The notes beneath the pieces were generated by a model. The model saw nothing but the letters and a program-made list of their open reading frames with translations. It was not told where the DNA came from and searched no databases. Source: Streptomyces sp. KL109B (GTDB taxonomy: Bacteria > Actinomycetota > Actinomycetes > Streptomycetales > Streptomycetaceae). Taken from it: a stretch of DNA of 64,000 nt. This document shows positions 17,543 through 26,578 of this stretch, piece by piece (within the stretch, counting starts at the first letter, position 1; each line of letters opens with the position of its first letter). The DNA lies in contig NZ_JASERL010000001.1 of assembly GCF_030766935.1 (NCBI RefSeq), forward strand, positions 744,001-808,000, given 5' to 3'. Both the position numbers and the translations under genes were made by a program.

Positions 17543-18159
17543 GCGGGGCTCCCGGTGGGCGCGGCCAGTGATCCGTGCAGCAGTACGTCGACGAGCTCGG
17601 CCGGGGTCGGGTTCAACTCGGCCTCCGGGGAGCGCAGTTGGGTGAAGAGCATGCCGAGGAAGACCGTGGCGAGCTTGTCCGGCGGCAGCCGCAGGGCCTC
17701 CCGGTCCGGCTCGATCAGCTCGCTCAGCGCCTCCCGTATCGCCTGCGCGGACGCCTGCCGGTTGTCCTGCGTGGGCCGCTCGCCCTCGGGGCGCCCGCGC
17801 CGACGCCCGGAGGCGTAGAGCCCGCCGACGACGGTGCCCATCCGGTCCAGGTGTGCCCGCATCGCCTCGGCGGCCTCGGTGAGCCGGGCGGCGAGGGGCT
17901 GCTCCAGGTCGATCGAGCCCAGCTCGCGCCGCACGTGCTCGGGGCTGACGGCCTCGGCGACGCAGGCGTCGAGCACCTCGTCCTTGTCCTTGAACACCCG
18001 GAAGATCGTGGCCTCCCCGATCCCGGCGGCCCGCGCGATCTGCCCCGTGGTGACGGCCCCGCCGTACTCGGCGACCAGCGGCAACGCGGCCGCGACGATC
18101 ATGCTGCGGCGCTGCTCCGGGCTCATGCCGGGCGCGCGCTTCTTGGTGGTGGGCGGCAT
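17539..18159 (-). CDS. TetR family transcriptional regulator
   Basis: A 206-aa repressor. The N-terminal DNA-binding domain is typical ([30 protein letters not shown]); the C-terminal ligand domain has no recognised specificity. A near-perfect palindrome, ACGGAGTGAG-TG-CTCACTCCGT, lies 11 bases upstream of its start, which is the usual arrangement for autorepression. It forms an operon with the VOC protein that follows. Confidence 0.93.
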   Translation of the reverse strand: MPPTTKKRAPGMSPEQRRSMIVAAALPLVAEYGGAVTTGQIARAAGIGEATIFRVFKDKDEVLDACVAEAVSPEHVRRELGSIDLEQPLAARLTEAAEAMRAHLDRMGTVVGGLYASGRRRGRPEGERPTQDNRQASAQAIREALSELIEPDREALRLPPDKLATVFLGMLFTQLRSPEAELNPTPAELVDVLLHGSLAAPTGSPA

Positions 18160-18170
18160 GAGCCGAAGGT

Positions 18171-18192
18171 ACGGAGTGAGTGCTCACTCCGT
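18171..18192. promoter_or_regulatory. TetR-type operator palindrome
   Basis: Ten-base arms ACGGAGTGAG and CTCACTCCGT flank a 2-base centre (TG). The site is immediately ahead of the TetR gene at 17539-18159, where it would overlap the promoter or the mRNA start. The likely function is autoregulation of the TetR–VOC operon. Confidence 0.75.
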
Positions 18193-18217
18193 CAAGAGGG
18201 GGCGTCCACAGAGGCGT

Positions 18218-19102
18218 CTACAGCTTCGTCCGCAGCGAGTCGTCCACGCCCCAGCTGGCCAGCAGGCGCAGCGCCTCCGCCGACGCAGAACCCGGCTCCG
18301 CGTGGTACACGGACAGGAACTGGCCGTCGTCGTCCGGCAGGTGCAGCGTCTCGTACGCCAGGGTGAGGTCGCCCACCACCGGGTGCCGCATCCGCTTCAC
18401 GCCGTGACCCTTCTCCTTCACGTCGTGCGTGGCCCACAGCCGCCTGAACTCCTCGCTCTTGACGGAGAGTTCACCCACCAGCGCCGACAGTTCGGGGTCC
18501 TCCGGATTGCGTCCCGCGTACAGCCGCAGATAGCTGACCATGTCGGTCGCCTTCGAGTCCCAGTCGACGAACAGCTCCCGGTAGTCCGGGTTCAGGAACG
18601 TGAGCCGCGCCCAGTTCCGCTCCGCGCGCGGCAGCTTCCCCCAGTCCCCGAACAGCGCCGCCGCCATCCGGTTCCACGCGAGGATGTCGGAGCGCGCACC
18701 GCCGATGTACGCGGGTACGCCCTCCATCGAGTCGAGGAGGTGCCGCAGCGCGGGCCGCACCTGCGCCTGCCGCTTCGGGACCGGCGCCTTGCGCAGCGTC
18801 CGGGTCGGCCGGGCGAGGTGGACGAGGTGCGCGTGCTCGGTGTCGCTGAGTCTGAGGGCGCGCGCGATCGCGTCGAGCACCTCGGCCGAGACATTGCGCC
18901 CGTTGCCCTGCTCCAGGCGCGTGTAGTACGCGACCGAGACCCCGGCGAGCTGCGCCAGTTCCTCGCGCCGGAGCCCCGGCACCCGCCGGTGTCGCACGGG
19001 CGTGGGCAGCCCCACGTCCTCGGGCTTGAGCCGGGCCCGCCGGGTGCGCAGGAACTCGCTCAGCTCGGCCCGCCGGTCCAGGCCACCGTTGTCGTCGTCC
19101 AT
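18218..19102 (-). CDS. XRE family regulator with MmyB-like ligand domain
   Basis: A 294-aa regulator. A helix-turn-helix domain occupies about residues 35-90 ([21 protein letters not shown]). A large C-terminal MmyB-like, PAS-type domain follows ([17 protein letters not shown]), which in this family binds fatty-acid-like ligands. It is divergent from the alcohol dehydrogenase at 19232 with 129 bases between starts, so that dehydrogenase is its probable target. ATG 19102 is chosen since upstream codons are not protein-like. Confidence 0.92.
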   Translation of the reverse strand: MDDDNGGLDRRAELSEFLRTRRARLKPEDVGLPTPVRHRRVPGLRREELAQLAGVSVAYYTRLEQGNGRNVSAEVLDAIARALRLSDTEHAHLVHLARPTRTLRKAPVPKRQAQVRPALRHLLDSMEGVPAYIGGARSDILAWNRMAAALFGDWGKLPRAERNWARLTFLNPDYRELFVDWDSKATDMVSYLRLYAGRNPEDPELSALVGELSVKSEEFRRLWATHDVKEKGHGVKRMRHPVVGDLTLAYETLHLPDDDGQFLSVYHAEPGSASAEALRLLASWGVDDSLRTKL

Positions 19103-19231
19103 AGTGTCCAGTATTCCCGTTCGTACGACCGGGAGCCTGACCCCGCCAGTAGTAGGACCACTGAACGTACGCAAAGCGGTGACCTGCGCATTCTTTGCCG
19201 ATCGGGGTGGGCCGGGCGCAGTCTTGGAGCC

Positions 19232-20275
19232 ATGACCACGACTGTTTCCGCATACGCCGCCCCCAGCGCCAAGGCCCCGCTGGAGCGCACCACCATCGAG
19301 CGCCGTGCCGTCGGCGAGCACGACGTACTGATCGACATCAAGTTCGCCGGAATCTGTCACTCCGACATCCACCAGGCCCGCGAGGGCTGGGGCGAGGCCA
19401 TCTTCCCGATGGTCCCGGGCCACGAGATCGCCGGTGTCGTGGAGGCGGTCGGTGCGGGCGTCACCAAGTTCAAGGTCGGCGACCGCGTCGGCGTCGGCTG
19501 CATGGTCGACTCCTGCGGCGAGTGCGAGCCCTGCACGTCCGGGTTCGAGCAGCACTGCGTCAAGGGCAACGTCCAGACGTACAACGGTGTCGGCAAGGAC
19601 GGTGAGCCCACCTACGGTGGCTACTCCCAGAAGGTCGTCGTCACCGAGGGCTTCGTCGTGGGTATCCCCGAGGGCATCGCGCTCGACGTGGCCGCGCCGC
19701 TGCTGTGCGCGGGCATCACCACGTACTCCCCGCTGAAGCACTGGGGCGCGGGCCCCGGCAAGAAGGTCGCCGTTGTCGGCCTCGGTGGCCTCGGCCACAT
19801 GGGCGTCAAGATCGCGCACGCGATGGGCGCCGAGGTCACGGTCCTGTCGCAGTCGCTGCGCAAGAAGGACGACGGCCTGCGCCTGGGCGCCGACCACTTC
19901 TACGCGACGAGCGACCCGGCCACCTTCGAGGAGCTCGCCGGCACCTTCGACGTGATCCTCTCGACGGTCTCCGCGCCGCTGGACTTCAGCGCGTACATGG
20001 GGCTGGTCAAGACGGGTGGCGCGCTGGTGAACGTGGGCGCCCCCGAGGAGCCGATCGCGCTCAACCTGTTCTCCCTCATCGGCGGCAACAAGGTGCTGGC
20101 CGGGTCCATGATCGGTGGCATCGCCGAGACCCAGGAGATGCTCGACTTCTGCGCCGAGCACGGGCTTGGCGCCGAGATCGAGCTCATCGAGGCGAGCCAG
20201 GTCAATGAGGCGTACGAGCGGGTGCTCGCGTCGGACGTGCGGTACCGGTTCGTGATCGACGCGGCCACGATCTGA
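19232..20275 (+). CDS. Zinc-dependent NAD(P)-alcohol dehydrogenase (aldehyde reductase, YahK/AdhC type)
   Basis: A 347-aa medium-chain dehydrogenase. Catalytic zinc ligands are in GICHSDIH and PGHEIAGVV; the structural-zinc lobe is visible as [15 protein letters not shown], with four cysteines. The nucleotide fold has [13 protein letters not shown], and the [10 protein letters not shown] stretch following it suggests NADP(H). Such enzymes reduce a broad range of aldehydes. ATG 19232 follows TTGGAGCC. It is paired divergently with the XRE regulator, which probably controls it. Confidence 0.95.
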   Translation: MTTTVSAYAAPSAKAPLERTTIERRAVGEHDVLIDIKFAGICHSDIHQAREGWGEAIFPMVPGHEIAGVVEAVGAGVTKFKVGDRVGVGCMVDSCGECEPCTSGFEQHCVKGNVQTYNGVGKDGEPTYGGYSQKVVVTEGFVVGIPEGIALDVAAPLLCAGITTYSPLKHWGAGPGKKVAVVGLGGLGHMGVKIAHAMGAEVTVLSQSLRKKDDGLRLGADHFYATSDPATFEELAGTFDVILSTVSAPLDFSAYMGLVKTGGALVNVGAPEEPIALNLFSLIGGNKVLAGSMIGGIAETQEMLDFCAEHGLGAEIELIEASQVNEAYERVLASDVRYRFVIDAATI

Positions 20276-20301
20276 CCTTTACCCGGCACCGGCCCACGCC
20301 A

Positions 20302-20353
20302 CGGGGCTCCGCCCCGGACCCCGCGCCTCAAGCGCCGGCGGGGCTTGAATTGC
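20302..20353. repeat. Copy of the Streptomyces CGGGGCTCCGCCCCGG intergenic repeat (inverted orientation)
   Basis: Copy 1 of a roughly 50-bp element found at least six times in this window. Its inner part, CGGGGCTCCGCCCCG, is self-complementary, and the outer part ends GCCGGCGGGGCTTGA. It lies 27 bases after the alcohol dehydrogenase stop and may act as a terminator-like hairpin. The remaining part of the 20276-20524 gap is the DUF1330 gene promoter. Confidence 0.8.
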
Positions 20354-20524
20354 CGAACCGTGCTTGCGGTCGACGGCTCTCAGTGCCGCGCAACAGGGGA
20401 GTGAGGACCGGCCCCGGCGCCTTCCCTCCTCCCCTCCTCACCGCCTTACCCGAGACGTAATCGACGCCCTCCCCGGGCTCCGGCAGGATCCGAGTATCCC
20501 GACGGACCCGAGGAGGGCTCGCTC

Positions 20525-20875
20525 ATGACCGCCTACGTCATCGCCGTACTCGACACCACGTCCACCCCCACCCCGCACCCCGACGTCCTCACCTACATGG
20601 AGCGCGTCCAGGCCACCTTCACCCCGTACGGCGGCCGCTTCCTGGTGCACGGCAAGCCGGGGGAGTGGGTGGAGGGCGAGCCGCTCGGCGGCGTCGTGAT
20701 GGTGGAGTTCCCGGATCTGGCCGCGGCCCACGCCTGGTACGCGTCCCCCGCCTACCAGGAGATCCTGCCGCTGCGCACCGACCACCTGCCCGGCGACGTG
20801 GTGTTCCTGGAGGGCGTCCCGGAGGGGTACGACGCGGCCCGTACGGCGGCGAGGATGCGGGCCGCGGCTCACTGA
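20525..20875 (+). CDS. DUF1330 family protein
   Basis: A 116-aa dimeric alpha+beta barrel protein of the DUF1330 family. It begins MTAYVIAVLDTTSTP and carries the family's YGGRFLVHG, VEFPDLAAAHAWY and LPLRTDHLPGDVV segments. No catalytic function is established for the family. The start has a good GAGGAGG ribosome site. Its last 7 bases overlap the end of the convergent AraC-type regulator. Confidence 0.9.
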   Translation: MTAYVIAVLDTTSTPTPHPDVLTYMERVQATFTPYGGRFLVHGKPGEWVEGEPLGGVVMVEFPDLAAAHAWYASPAYQEILPLRTDHLPGDVVFLEGVPEGYDAARTAARMRAAAH

Positions 20876-21699
20876 CCCCGGGGCGCCGCCCACGCCACGT
20901 CGTCCACCGCGAGGAACGGCGTCTCCGCGATCGCCGAGGGGGTCGCCCCGGTGAACGCGCGGACGTCGCGGTGCAGATGGGACTGGTCGGCGTACCCGCT
21001 GTCGGCGGCGACACGGGACGGCGGGGTTCCCGCCGAGAGGCGATGCGCGGCCCGGTCGAAGCGGATGAGCCGGGCCGCGTGCTGCGGCGTGAGCCCGACC
21101 TGCGCGCGGAACCGGGACCACAGCCGCTTGCGGCTCCACCCCGTCTCCCGGGCCAGCCGGTCCACCCGTACGAGACCGTGGTCGGCCGCCAACCGCCGCC
21201 AGGCGTACGCCACTTCGGGGTCGACGACGGGACCGTCCTGCGCCCTGAGTGCCAGCGCCCGCTCGGCGATCGCGAACCGCTCCGGCCAGGACCCGGCCAC
21301 CCGCAACCGCTCCTGCAGGCGCTCGGCGGCGGCCCGCCCCCACAGCGCGTCGAGGTCGACCGCCTCCCCGTAAGGGCCGCCCGGCGCCCCGAGCACCGCG
21401 TGCGCGAGCAGCGGCGAGAGGCGCAACTGGAGGCAGGCGAAGCCGCGCTCGCCCCCGGCCCGCACGGTGTCCGGCGCGAGGCCGATGACCAGCCGCTCGC
21501 AGCCCCGGCGGCCGGCGCCGTCGTCCACGGACAGGGGAGCGCCGCCGAGGTTGAACGCCAGCGTGACCGACGGGTGCGGGATCAGCAGCAGGTTCCGCAG
21601 ATCCGTGCGCCGGTCGCTGAAACCGGCCATTCGCAGCCCACGCAGTGGCCCGGGCACGGGTCCTGCCGGTACGGCGATCTCCCACGGGGGCCGGGGCAT
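20869..21699 (-). CDS. AraC family transcriptional regulator
   Basis: A 276-aa regulator. The C-terminal third carries the two helix-turn-helix units (VDRLARETGWSRKRLWSRFR; RVAADSGYADQSHLHRDVRA). The N-terminal part resembles the beta-barrel sensor of helix_turn_helix_18 proteins, with no identifiable ligand residues. The start follows a GGGGAG site. It is convergent with the DUF1330 gene, a common pairing that may reflect regulation. Confidence 0.9.
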   Translation of the reverse strand: MPRPPWEIAVPAGPVPGPLRGLRMAGFSDRRTDLRNLLLIPHPSVTLAFNLGGAPLSVDDGAGRRGCERLVIGLAPDTVRAGGERGFACLQLRLSPLLAHAVLGAPGGPYGEAVDLDALWGRAAAERLQERLRVAGSWPERFAIAERALALRAQDGPVVDPEVAYAWRRLAADHGLVRVDRLARETGWSRKRLWSRFRAQVGLTPQHAARLIRFDRAAHRLSAGTPPSRVAADSGYADQSHLHRDVRAFTGATPSAIAETPFLAVDDVAWAAPRGQ

Positions 21700-21739
21700 C
21701 CGGGTCTCCCCTCTCCCCTCAAGTTGCCTACGCGTGCGC

Positions 21740-22558
21740 TCAGTTGGAGTCCGCCGTGGCCGTCGCGGCGAACTCCCGCAGCAGCGCGGCGGTCTCCTCC
21801 GTCGCTTCCAGCATGGGCGTGTGCCCCACCCCCGGCAACAGTTCGATACGGGCCCCGGGCACGGCGCGGTACGCCTGGGCCGAGGAGGACCGCCACCGCC
21901 TGTCCTCGGCGCCGAAGAGCACGAACACCGGGAGACCCAGCGGCGCGAGGCGTTCCGGGAGGCCGCGCTGCCCGAGATACGCCCGGTAGCCGCGCATCGT
22001 CCCCACGAAGGCGCGGTGAGTCATGGCCAGCGCCCCCTCGACGTAGGAGTCGGGGATCGGGACGGGGCGGGTGACCGCCGTGGCCGCGGCCCTCCGCAGC
22101 GCGTCGGGGGTGCGCAGCCGCCACAGCAGCGGCCCGACGACCGGCACCGACAGCAGCCGCACCAGCGGACTCTCGCCGGCCTGCGCGTTCGGATCGGGCC
22201 CCATGTCGATCAGCGCCACCGCCGTCACCTTCGCGGCCCGCTGCTCTGCCAGCGCCGTCGCCACCATGCACCCCGACGAGTGCCCGACGACGGTCACCCG
22301 CTCCACCCCGAGGTCGTCCAGGACGGCGCCGACCCGGCGCGCCTGTGCGGGCACCCCGAACCCGCCGCTCTTCGGCGCCGGGGAGCGCCCGCACCCCGGC
22401 AGGTCCACCCGGATCACCCGGAAGGTCTCCGCGAGCGCCGGGACCACCGGGTCCCAGTGCTCCAAGGAGCCCGCGCTGCCGTGGACCAGCAGCACGGCGG
22501 GCGCCTGCGGCGGCCCGCTCACTTCCACGTGGACATCTGTTACGTAGAGCTCCGCCAT
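21740..22558 (-). CDS. Alpha/beta-hydrolase
   Basis: A 272-aa serine hydrolase. The oxyanion segment is LVHGSAGSLEHWD, the nucleophile elbow GHSSGCMV, and the catalytic histidine is in GVGHTPM. An Asp in FGAEDRRW probably completes the triad. The cap region between strands 6 and 7 is rich in Arg and Leu. Substrate unknown: the family covers esterases, haloperoxidase-like enzymes and lipases. ATG 22558 has GGGAGG upstream; an in-frame ATG at 22606 would add 16 unlikely residues. Confidence 0.9.
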   Translation of the reverse strand: MAELYVTDVHVEVSGPPQAPAVLLVHGSAGSLEHWDPVVPALAETFRVIRVDLPGCGRSPAPKSGGFGVPAQARRVGAVLDDLGVERVTVVGHSSGCMVATALAEQRAAKVTAVALIDMGPDPNAQAGESPLVRLLSVPVVGPLLWRLRTPDALRRAAATAVTRPVPIPDSYVEGALAMTHRAFVGTMRGYRAYLGQRGLPERLAPLGLPVFVLFGAEDRRWRSSSAQAYRAVPGARIELLPGVGHTPMLEATEETAALLREFAATATADSN

Positions 22559-22648
22559 GACGCTGCCCGCCTCCCGTTGCCGTACCGGCTGTGGATCGAG
22601 CATCACGGCGGAAGGCCCCGGCCGTATTGGACGGATGTTCCCGGGTGG

Positions 22649-22702
22649 GCAAGATCAAGCCTCGCCGGCGATTGAGGCGCGGGGGCCGGGGCAGAGCCCC
22701 GA
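22649..22702. repeat. Copy of the Streptomyces AAGCC…GGGGCAGAGCCCCG repeat (forward orientation)
   Basis: Copy 2 of the ~50-bp element: ATCAAGCCTCGCCGGCGATTG, then a GC-rich block ending GGGGCAGAGCCCCG. It lies in the 164-bp gap between the TPR-like gene and the hydrolase gene, which are both leftward. Confidence 0.8.
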
Positions 22703-22722
22703 GACGTAGGCACGGCACCGGA

Positions 22723-23820
22723 TCAATGGCGCAGCGTCGCCGGGCTCCCGCCATTCGCCTCGTAACCGGCGACGGCCAGCGCCCGGTACACCGCGTACGA
22801 GGCCGCCGGGTCGGGCTCGGCGGTCCACGGGATCGCGCCCACGTGCCCGTCGACGTGCACCAGCTGGTGCATCGCCTCGGACCAGCGCTCGCCGCGCACC
22901 AGGAAGAAGACGAGCAGGTGCCGTACGTGGGCCAGCATCGGGTCGTCGGGACGCGCGGCGTTCACCGCGAACAGCGCGCCGTGCAGCGCCTTCGTCACGA
23001 CCTCGCTCTCGTAGAAGCCGCGCACCAGGTTCACGTCCGGCACGTGCTCGTACAGCGCGAACAGCGGCAGCGCCGCCAGCAGCGAACCGCGCGGGGCGCG
23101 CGCGGCGGCGGCCTCGGCGAAGGAGAAGGCCTGCTCGCGGGAGCCGTGCCACTTCTCCGTCCAGTAGCGAAGACCCGCCAGGTGTGCGCCGAAGTGGCCG
23201 GGCGCGGTGTCGAGGATCTTCAGCCACAGCTGCTCGAACTCGACCTGCGAATAGCCGAGTCCACGCGCGACGGCGAGGTGCGTGATGTGCGGGACGGGGT
23301 CGCCGGGGGCGAGCAGCGCCGCCGCCTCACAAGCGTCCCGCGCCTCCTCCAGGACGATCCGCTGCTCCTCGGGCGTACCGCCGCCGCGCCACGCCTGCTG
23401 CACCAGGAACTCGGCGAAGACCTGCGCCCCGCCCGCGTCCTTCGGCTGCTGGGACCGCCACGCGTGCAGCCACCCGGCACCGAGCCGCGGCGTCTGCTGC
23501 GCCTCCAGGGCGGCGGCACCGGCCACCGCCTGCACCCGCTCCCACCGGGCCTCGGTCTCCTTGCCGGTCCCGGCGAGGAGTTGGGAGGCCGCCGTGAAGT
23601 CCTGGCCCCGCTGCACGACCGCCATCACGTCGAGCAGGTCCTGGTCGGGCCCCGGCAGCCGCACGTCCAGGTCCTCCTGCAACGCGAACCCGTAGTCGGC
23701 CGGGTCGGCGGCGTCCGGCGAACCCGGTGCGACCTGACGGATCCCGCCGCGGCGTCGCACCAACTGCGACACCACGAGCCCGATCATGAGCGCGGCCATC
23801 AGCCCCCAGAGAATTCCCAT
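22723..23820 (-). CDS. Membrane-anchored protein with a TPR-like helical repeat region
   Basis: Unrecognised 365-aa protein. Residues 2-21 form a single N-terminal TM helix (GILWGLMAALMIGLVVSQLV) followed by RRR, placing the bulk in the cytoplasm by the positive-inside rule. The rest is alpha-helical and rich in Ala, Glu and Leu, with repeated 34-residue spacing typical of TPR-like folds (for example LLAPGDPVPHITHLAVARGL). No catalytic motif is seen. It may be a scaffold. Confidence 0.8.
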   Translation of the reverse strand: MGILWGLMAALMIGLVVSQLVRRRGGIRQVAPGSPDAADPADYGFALQEDLDVRLPGPDQDLLDVMAVVQRGQDFTAASQLLAGTGKETEARWERVQAVAGAAALEAQQTPRLGAGWLHAWRSQQPKDAGGAQVFAEFLVQQAWRGGGTPEEQRIVLEEARDACEAAALLAPGDPVPHITHLAVARGLGYSQVEFEQLWLKILDTAPGHFGAHLAGLRYWTEKWHGSREQAFSFAEAAAARAPRGSLLAALPLFALYEHVPDVNLVRGFYESEVVTKALHGALFAVNAARPDDPMLAHVRHLLVFFLVRGERWSEAMHQLVHVDGHVGAIPWTAEPDPAASYAVYRALAVAGYEANGGSPATLRH

Positions 23821-23927
23821 ATCAACAACGCTAACGTGCGGCTCCGACAGCGGGTTCCCGCCAGCGCGGGCGACAAAAGCGCGCAGCGCCCCACCTCCGC
23901 CCGCCCGACCGCCTACGCTCGGCCGAC

Positions 23928-25100
23928 ATGAGCGACACGCACAGCCACAGCGGCAGCACTCCGCGCGGCTTCGAGACCACCGCCATCCACGCCGGCAACA
24001 CGGCAGACCCCGTGACCGGCGCCGTCGTCCCGCCGATCTACCAGGTGTCCACGTACAAGCAGGACGGCGTGGGCGGCCTGCGCGGCGGCTACGAGTACAG
24101 CCGCAGCGCCAACCCCACCCGCAGCGCCCTGGAGGAGAACCTCGCCGCCCTGGAGGGCGGCCGGCACGGGCTCGCCTTCGCGTCCGGGCTCGCCGCCGAG
24201 GACTGCCTGCTGCGTACGCTGCTCGGCCCCGGCGACCACGTCGTCATCCCGAACGACGCCTACGGCGGCACGTTCCGGCTGTTCGCCAAGGTCGTGACGC
24301 GGTGGGGCGTCGAGTGGTCGGTCGCCGACACCAGCGACGTCGACGCGGTGCGCGCCGCGATCACCCCGAAGACCAAGGCCGTGTGGGTCGAGACGCCCTC
24401 CAACCCGCTCCTCGGCATCACCGACATCGCGGCCGTCGCGCAGGTCGCCCGCGAGGCCGGCGCCAAGCTGATCGTCGACAACACCTTCGCCAGCCCCTAC
24501 CTCCAGCAGCCGCTCGCCCTCGGCGCCGACGTCGTCGTCCACTCCATGACGAAGTACATGGGCGGCCACTCGGACGTCGTCGGCGGCGCCCTCGTCGTCA
24601 ACGACGACGCCCTCGCCGAGGACCTCACCTTCCACCAGAACGCCATGGGCGCGATCGCCGGTCCCTTCGACGCCTGGCTGGTGCTGCGCGGCATCAAGAC
24701 GCTGCCCGTGCGCATGGACCGGCACAGCGAGAACGCCGGTCGCATCGTCGACATGCTCACGCGCCACCCCCGGGTCACGAAGGTCCTCTACCCGGGCCTG
24801 CCCGAGCACCCCGGACACGAGATCGCGGCGAAGCAGATGAGGGCGTTCGGCGGCATGGTGTCCTTCCAGGTCGAGGGCGGCGAGGAGGCGGCCGTCGCGG
24901 TCTGCGACCGGGCGAAGCTCTTCACGCTGGGCGAGTCCCTCGGCGGCGTCGAGTCCCTCATCGAGCACCCCGGCCGCATGACGCACGCCTCCGCCGCGGG
25001 CTCCGCCCTGGAGGTCCCCGCCGACCTCGTACGCCTCTCCGTAGGCATCGAGTCGGCCGACGACCTGCTCGCGGACCTTCAGCAGGCGCTCGACAAGTAG
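23928..25100 (+). CDS. metB: Cystathionine gamma-synthase
   Basis: A 390-aa PLP enzyme of the Cys/Met metabolism family. It makes cystathionine from an O-activated homoserine and cysteine; close relatives are gamma-lyases, and the two activities are not separable here. The PLP lysine is in VVHSMTKYMGGHSDVVGG. Other family segments are EYSRSANPTRSALE, FASGLAAEDCLL, VETPSNPLLGITDI and LGESLGGVESLIEHP. The leader is short: TACGCT at 23,913-23,918 sits about 10 bases before the ATG, compatible with a leaderless transcript. Confidence 0.94.
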   Translation: MSDTHSHSGSTPRGFETTAIHAGNTADPVTGAVVPPIYQVSTYKQDGVGGLRGGYEYSRSANPTRSALEENLAALEGGRHGLAFASGLAAEDCLLRTLLGPGDHVVIPNDAYGGTFRLFAKVVTRWGVEWSVADTSDVDAVRAAITPKTKAVWVETPSNPLLGITDIAAVAQVAREAGAKLIVDNTFASPYLQQPLALGADVVVHSMTKYMGGHSDVVGGALVVNDDALAEDLTFHQNAMGAIAGPFDAWLVLRGIKTLPVRMDRHSENAGRIVDMLTRHPRVTKVLYPGLPEHPGHEIAAKQMRAFGGMVSFQVEGGEEAAVAVCDRAKLFTLGESLGGVESLIEHPGRMTHASAAGSALEVPADLVRLSVGIESADDLLADLQQALDK

Positions 25101-25105
25101 CCCTC

Positions 25106-25145
25106 TACGTAGGTGGGTTCACGGTAGGTACGTAGGTGGGTTCAC
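25106..25145. repeat. 17-bp direct repeat TACGTAGGTGGGTTCAC, two copies
   Basis: Identical 17-mers at 25106-25122 and 25129-25145, offset by 23 bases, fill the gap between convergent genes. The second copy includes the stop codon of the leftward gene at 25142. Confidence 0.85.
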
Positions 25146-25396
25146 CACCCCGTCAGTGGTGGAGTCGTCTTCGAAGGCGGCTCCACCCACGGCCGGTCGA
25201 CCGTCGCCCACACGAGGAACGCCACGACGGCGATGACCAGCACGCACCACAGGAGCCTGAGCGCCGCCCGCCTGCGCCGCCGCGCCCTGCCGCCCCTGCG
25301 CATCGCCTCCGCGCACAGCTCGGCCGGCACCACGGGCGCGGGTTCGGCGTCGAGCACGGCACGTACGGCGGCTTCCTGGCGCTCTTCGAGGCTCAT
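25142..25396 (-). CDS. Small single-pass membrane protein coupled to the sigma-like gene
   Basis: An 84-aa protein, not recognised. Residues 1-35 are polar and acidic (MSLEERQEAAVRAVLDAE). RRGGRARRRRRA then precedes a TM helix (LRLLWCVLVIAVVAFLVWAT) and a short Pro-rich external tail. The ATG overlaps the sigma-like stop codon as ATGA, so the proteins are made together. A membrane partner directly after a sigma-like gene may be an anti-sigma factor, but no ASD or zinc motif is visible, so this is inference from position. Confidence 0.7.
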   Translation of the reverse strand: MSLEERQEAAVRAVLDAEPAPVVPAELCAEAMRRGGRARRRRRAALRLLWCVLVIAVVAFLVWATVDRPWVEPPSKTTPPLTGW

Positions 25397-25872
25397 GCCG
25401 GCGCGGCTCCCTGCAACTCGGTGGGCGCGGGGCCGCGCGGCGGGTGCAGGACGAGGGCGAGCGCCCGCGCGTGCACGGAGCGGACCCGCTCCACGGGCAG
25501 CCCGAGCAGCGAGGCCGTCTGCTCCTCGCCGACCCCTTCGAAGAGCCGCAGCACGAGAATCAGCCGTTCCTGGGGGCTCAGCCGCCCCAACGCGCCGCCA
25601 CGCGCGCGATGTTGCCGCCACGCTCCGCGCGCGAACCGGACGGCCAGCTCCTTGCGCGCGCAGTCGTAGGGATCCTCACCCCGAAGGTGGTCCCAGGAGG
25701 CGTACGTTCGGCCGAGGGCGGCCGTGAGCAGCTTCCGCGCGCGCGGGTTGGCGTCCGGCGGCTCTCCGGTGAGCAGCGTCGCGGCGCGCAACAGCCGCCC
25801 GGCCGCGCCCGCGACGAACGCCTCGAACTCACGGGCCCGGCGGGCGTCCCGCGACGCCTGCCGTTCACGCAC
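25393..25872 (-). CDS. SigE-like sigma-70 family protein with divergent region 2
   Basis: A 159-aa protein. Its C-terminal half is a good sigma region 4 (RLSPQERLILVLRLFEGVGE, then SLLGLPVERVRSVHARAL). The N-terminal half resembles the SigE family at FEAFVAGAAGRLLRAATLLT and YASWDHLRGEDPYDCARK. Where family members have the acidic AED-LVQ type core contact, it reads NPRARKLL. It may be a weak or accessory sigma factor. The start is GTG 25872, with AAGG directly adjacent and no good spacing, so the N terminus is uncertain. Confidence 0.75.
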   Translation of the reverse strand: MRERQASRDARRAREFEAFVAGAAGRLLRAATLLTGEPPDANPRARKLLTAALGRTYASWDHLRGEDPYDCARKELAVRFARGAWRQHRARGGALGRLSPQERLILVLRLFEGVGEEQTASLLGLPVERVRSVHARALALVLHPPRGPAPTELQGAAPA

Positions 25873-25938
25873 CCTTCATATGAGGCCGAGCGCGGCTCCC
25901 TGGTCAAGAGGGCGGGAGCCGCTCACCGTCGGACGTAC

Positions 25939-26424
25939 TCAGGAGTCGGCGGGCGGCGTCGGCTGGCCGTGCCGCGCGGAGAGCGCCGAATTGAAGCGCG
26001 CGAGGAGCGCGCAGAACTGCTCGCGCTCCTCCGGCTCCCACTCCTGCGTCAACTGGGCCATCAACTCCCGCCTGGACGTGCGTACCTCGTCGAGCCGGGC
26101 GGCGCCGCGCGGCGACAGCTGCAACACCACCGCACGTCCGTCCTCCGGGTGGGAGGTGCGCTTGACGAGCCCCGTGTCGACGAGCGGGGCGACCTGCCGG
26201 GTCACCGTCGAGGAGTCGATCCCCATGCTCGAAGCGAGCGCCTTGACGCCCATCGGGCCTTCCTTGTCGAGACGGTTGAGCAGCAGATAGGCGGCTCGAT
26301 CCATGGAGTTGCGCACCTGGCCGACCCCGCCAAGACGGGTCTGTTCGGCGCGACGGGCGAAGACCGCCACCTCGTGCTGGAGCGTTTCGAGGAGGCCGGG
26401 GTCACCAGCGGTCGTCATGTCCAT
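25939..26424 (-). CDS. MarR family transcriptional regulator
   Basis: A 161-aa winged-helix regulator. DNA-binding segment: MGVKALASSMGIDSSTVTRQ. Wing: RTSHPEDGRAVVLQLSPRG. The N- and C-terminal helices form the dimer interface. ATG 26424 has GGAAACG upstream; ATG 26445 is also in frame. It is divergent from the threonine dehydratase gene with about 155 bases between, but its target is not certain. MarR proteins usually respond to phenolic or oxidative signals. Confidence 0.92.
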   Translation of the reverse strand: MDMTTAGDPGLLETLQHEVAVFARRAEQTRLGGVGQVRNSMDRAAYLLLNRLDKEGPMGVKALASSMGIDSSTVTRQVAPLVDTGLVKRTSHPEDGRAVVLQLSPRGAARLDEVRTSRRELMAQLTQEWEPEEREQFCALLARFNSALSARHGQPTPPADS

Positions 26425-26578
26425 CGTTTCCTGTGGTGTGGGCATGGCCGGGGGCTCACTTCATGCGTGGGTGGTGGATTGCTCTGGATTGGCCCACAGG
26501 GTACGCGGCGAAAGCGCTGGCCGTACCGGCCGTGCGCAATCCGGTCTCGGAGCGTGAGCATCCCGAGAGGCGTACGCC

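Noticed and set aside
22591..23931. A 446-codon plus-strand frame opposite the TPR-like gene
   Set aside because: Low-complexity Arg/Gly/Pro composition with no motif; codon-position GC bias supports the minus-strand gene.
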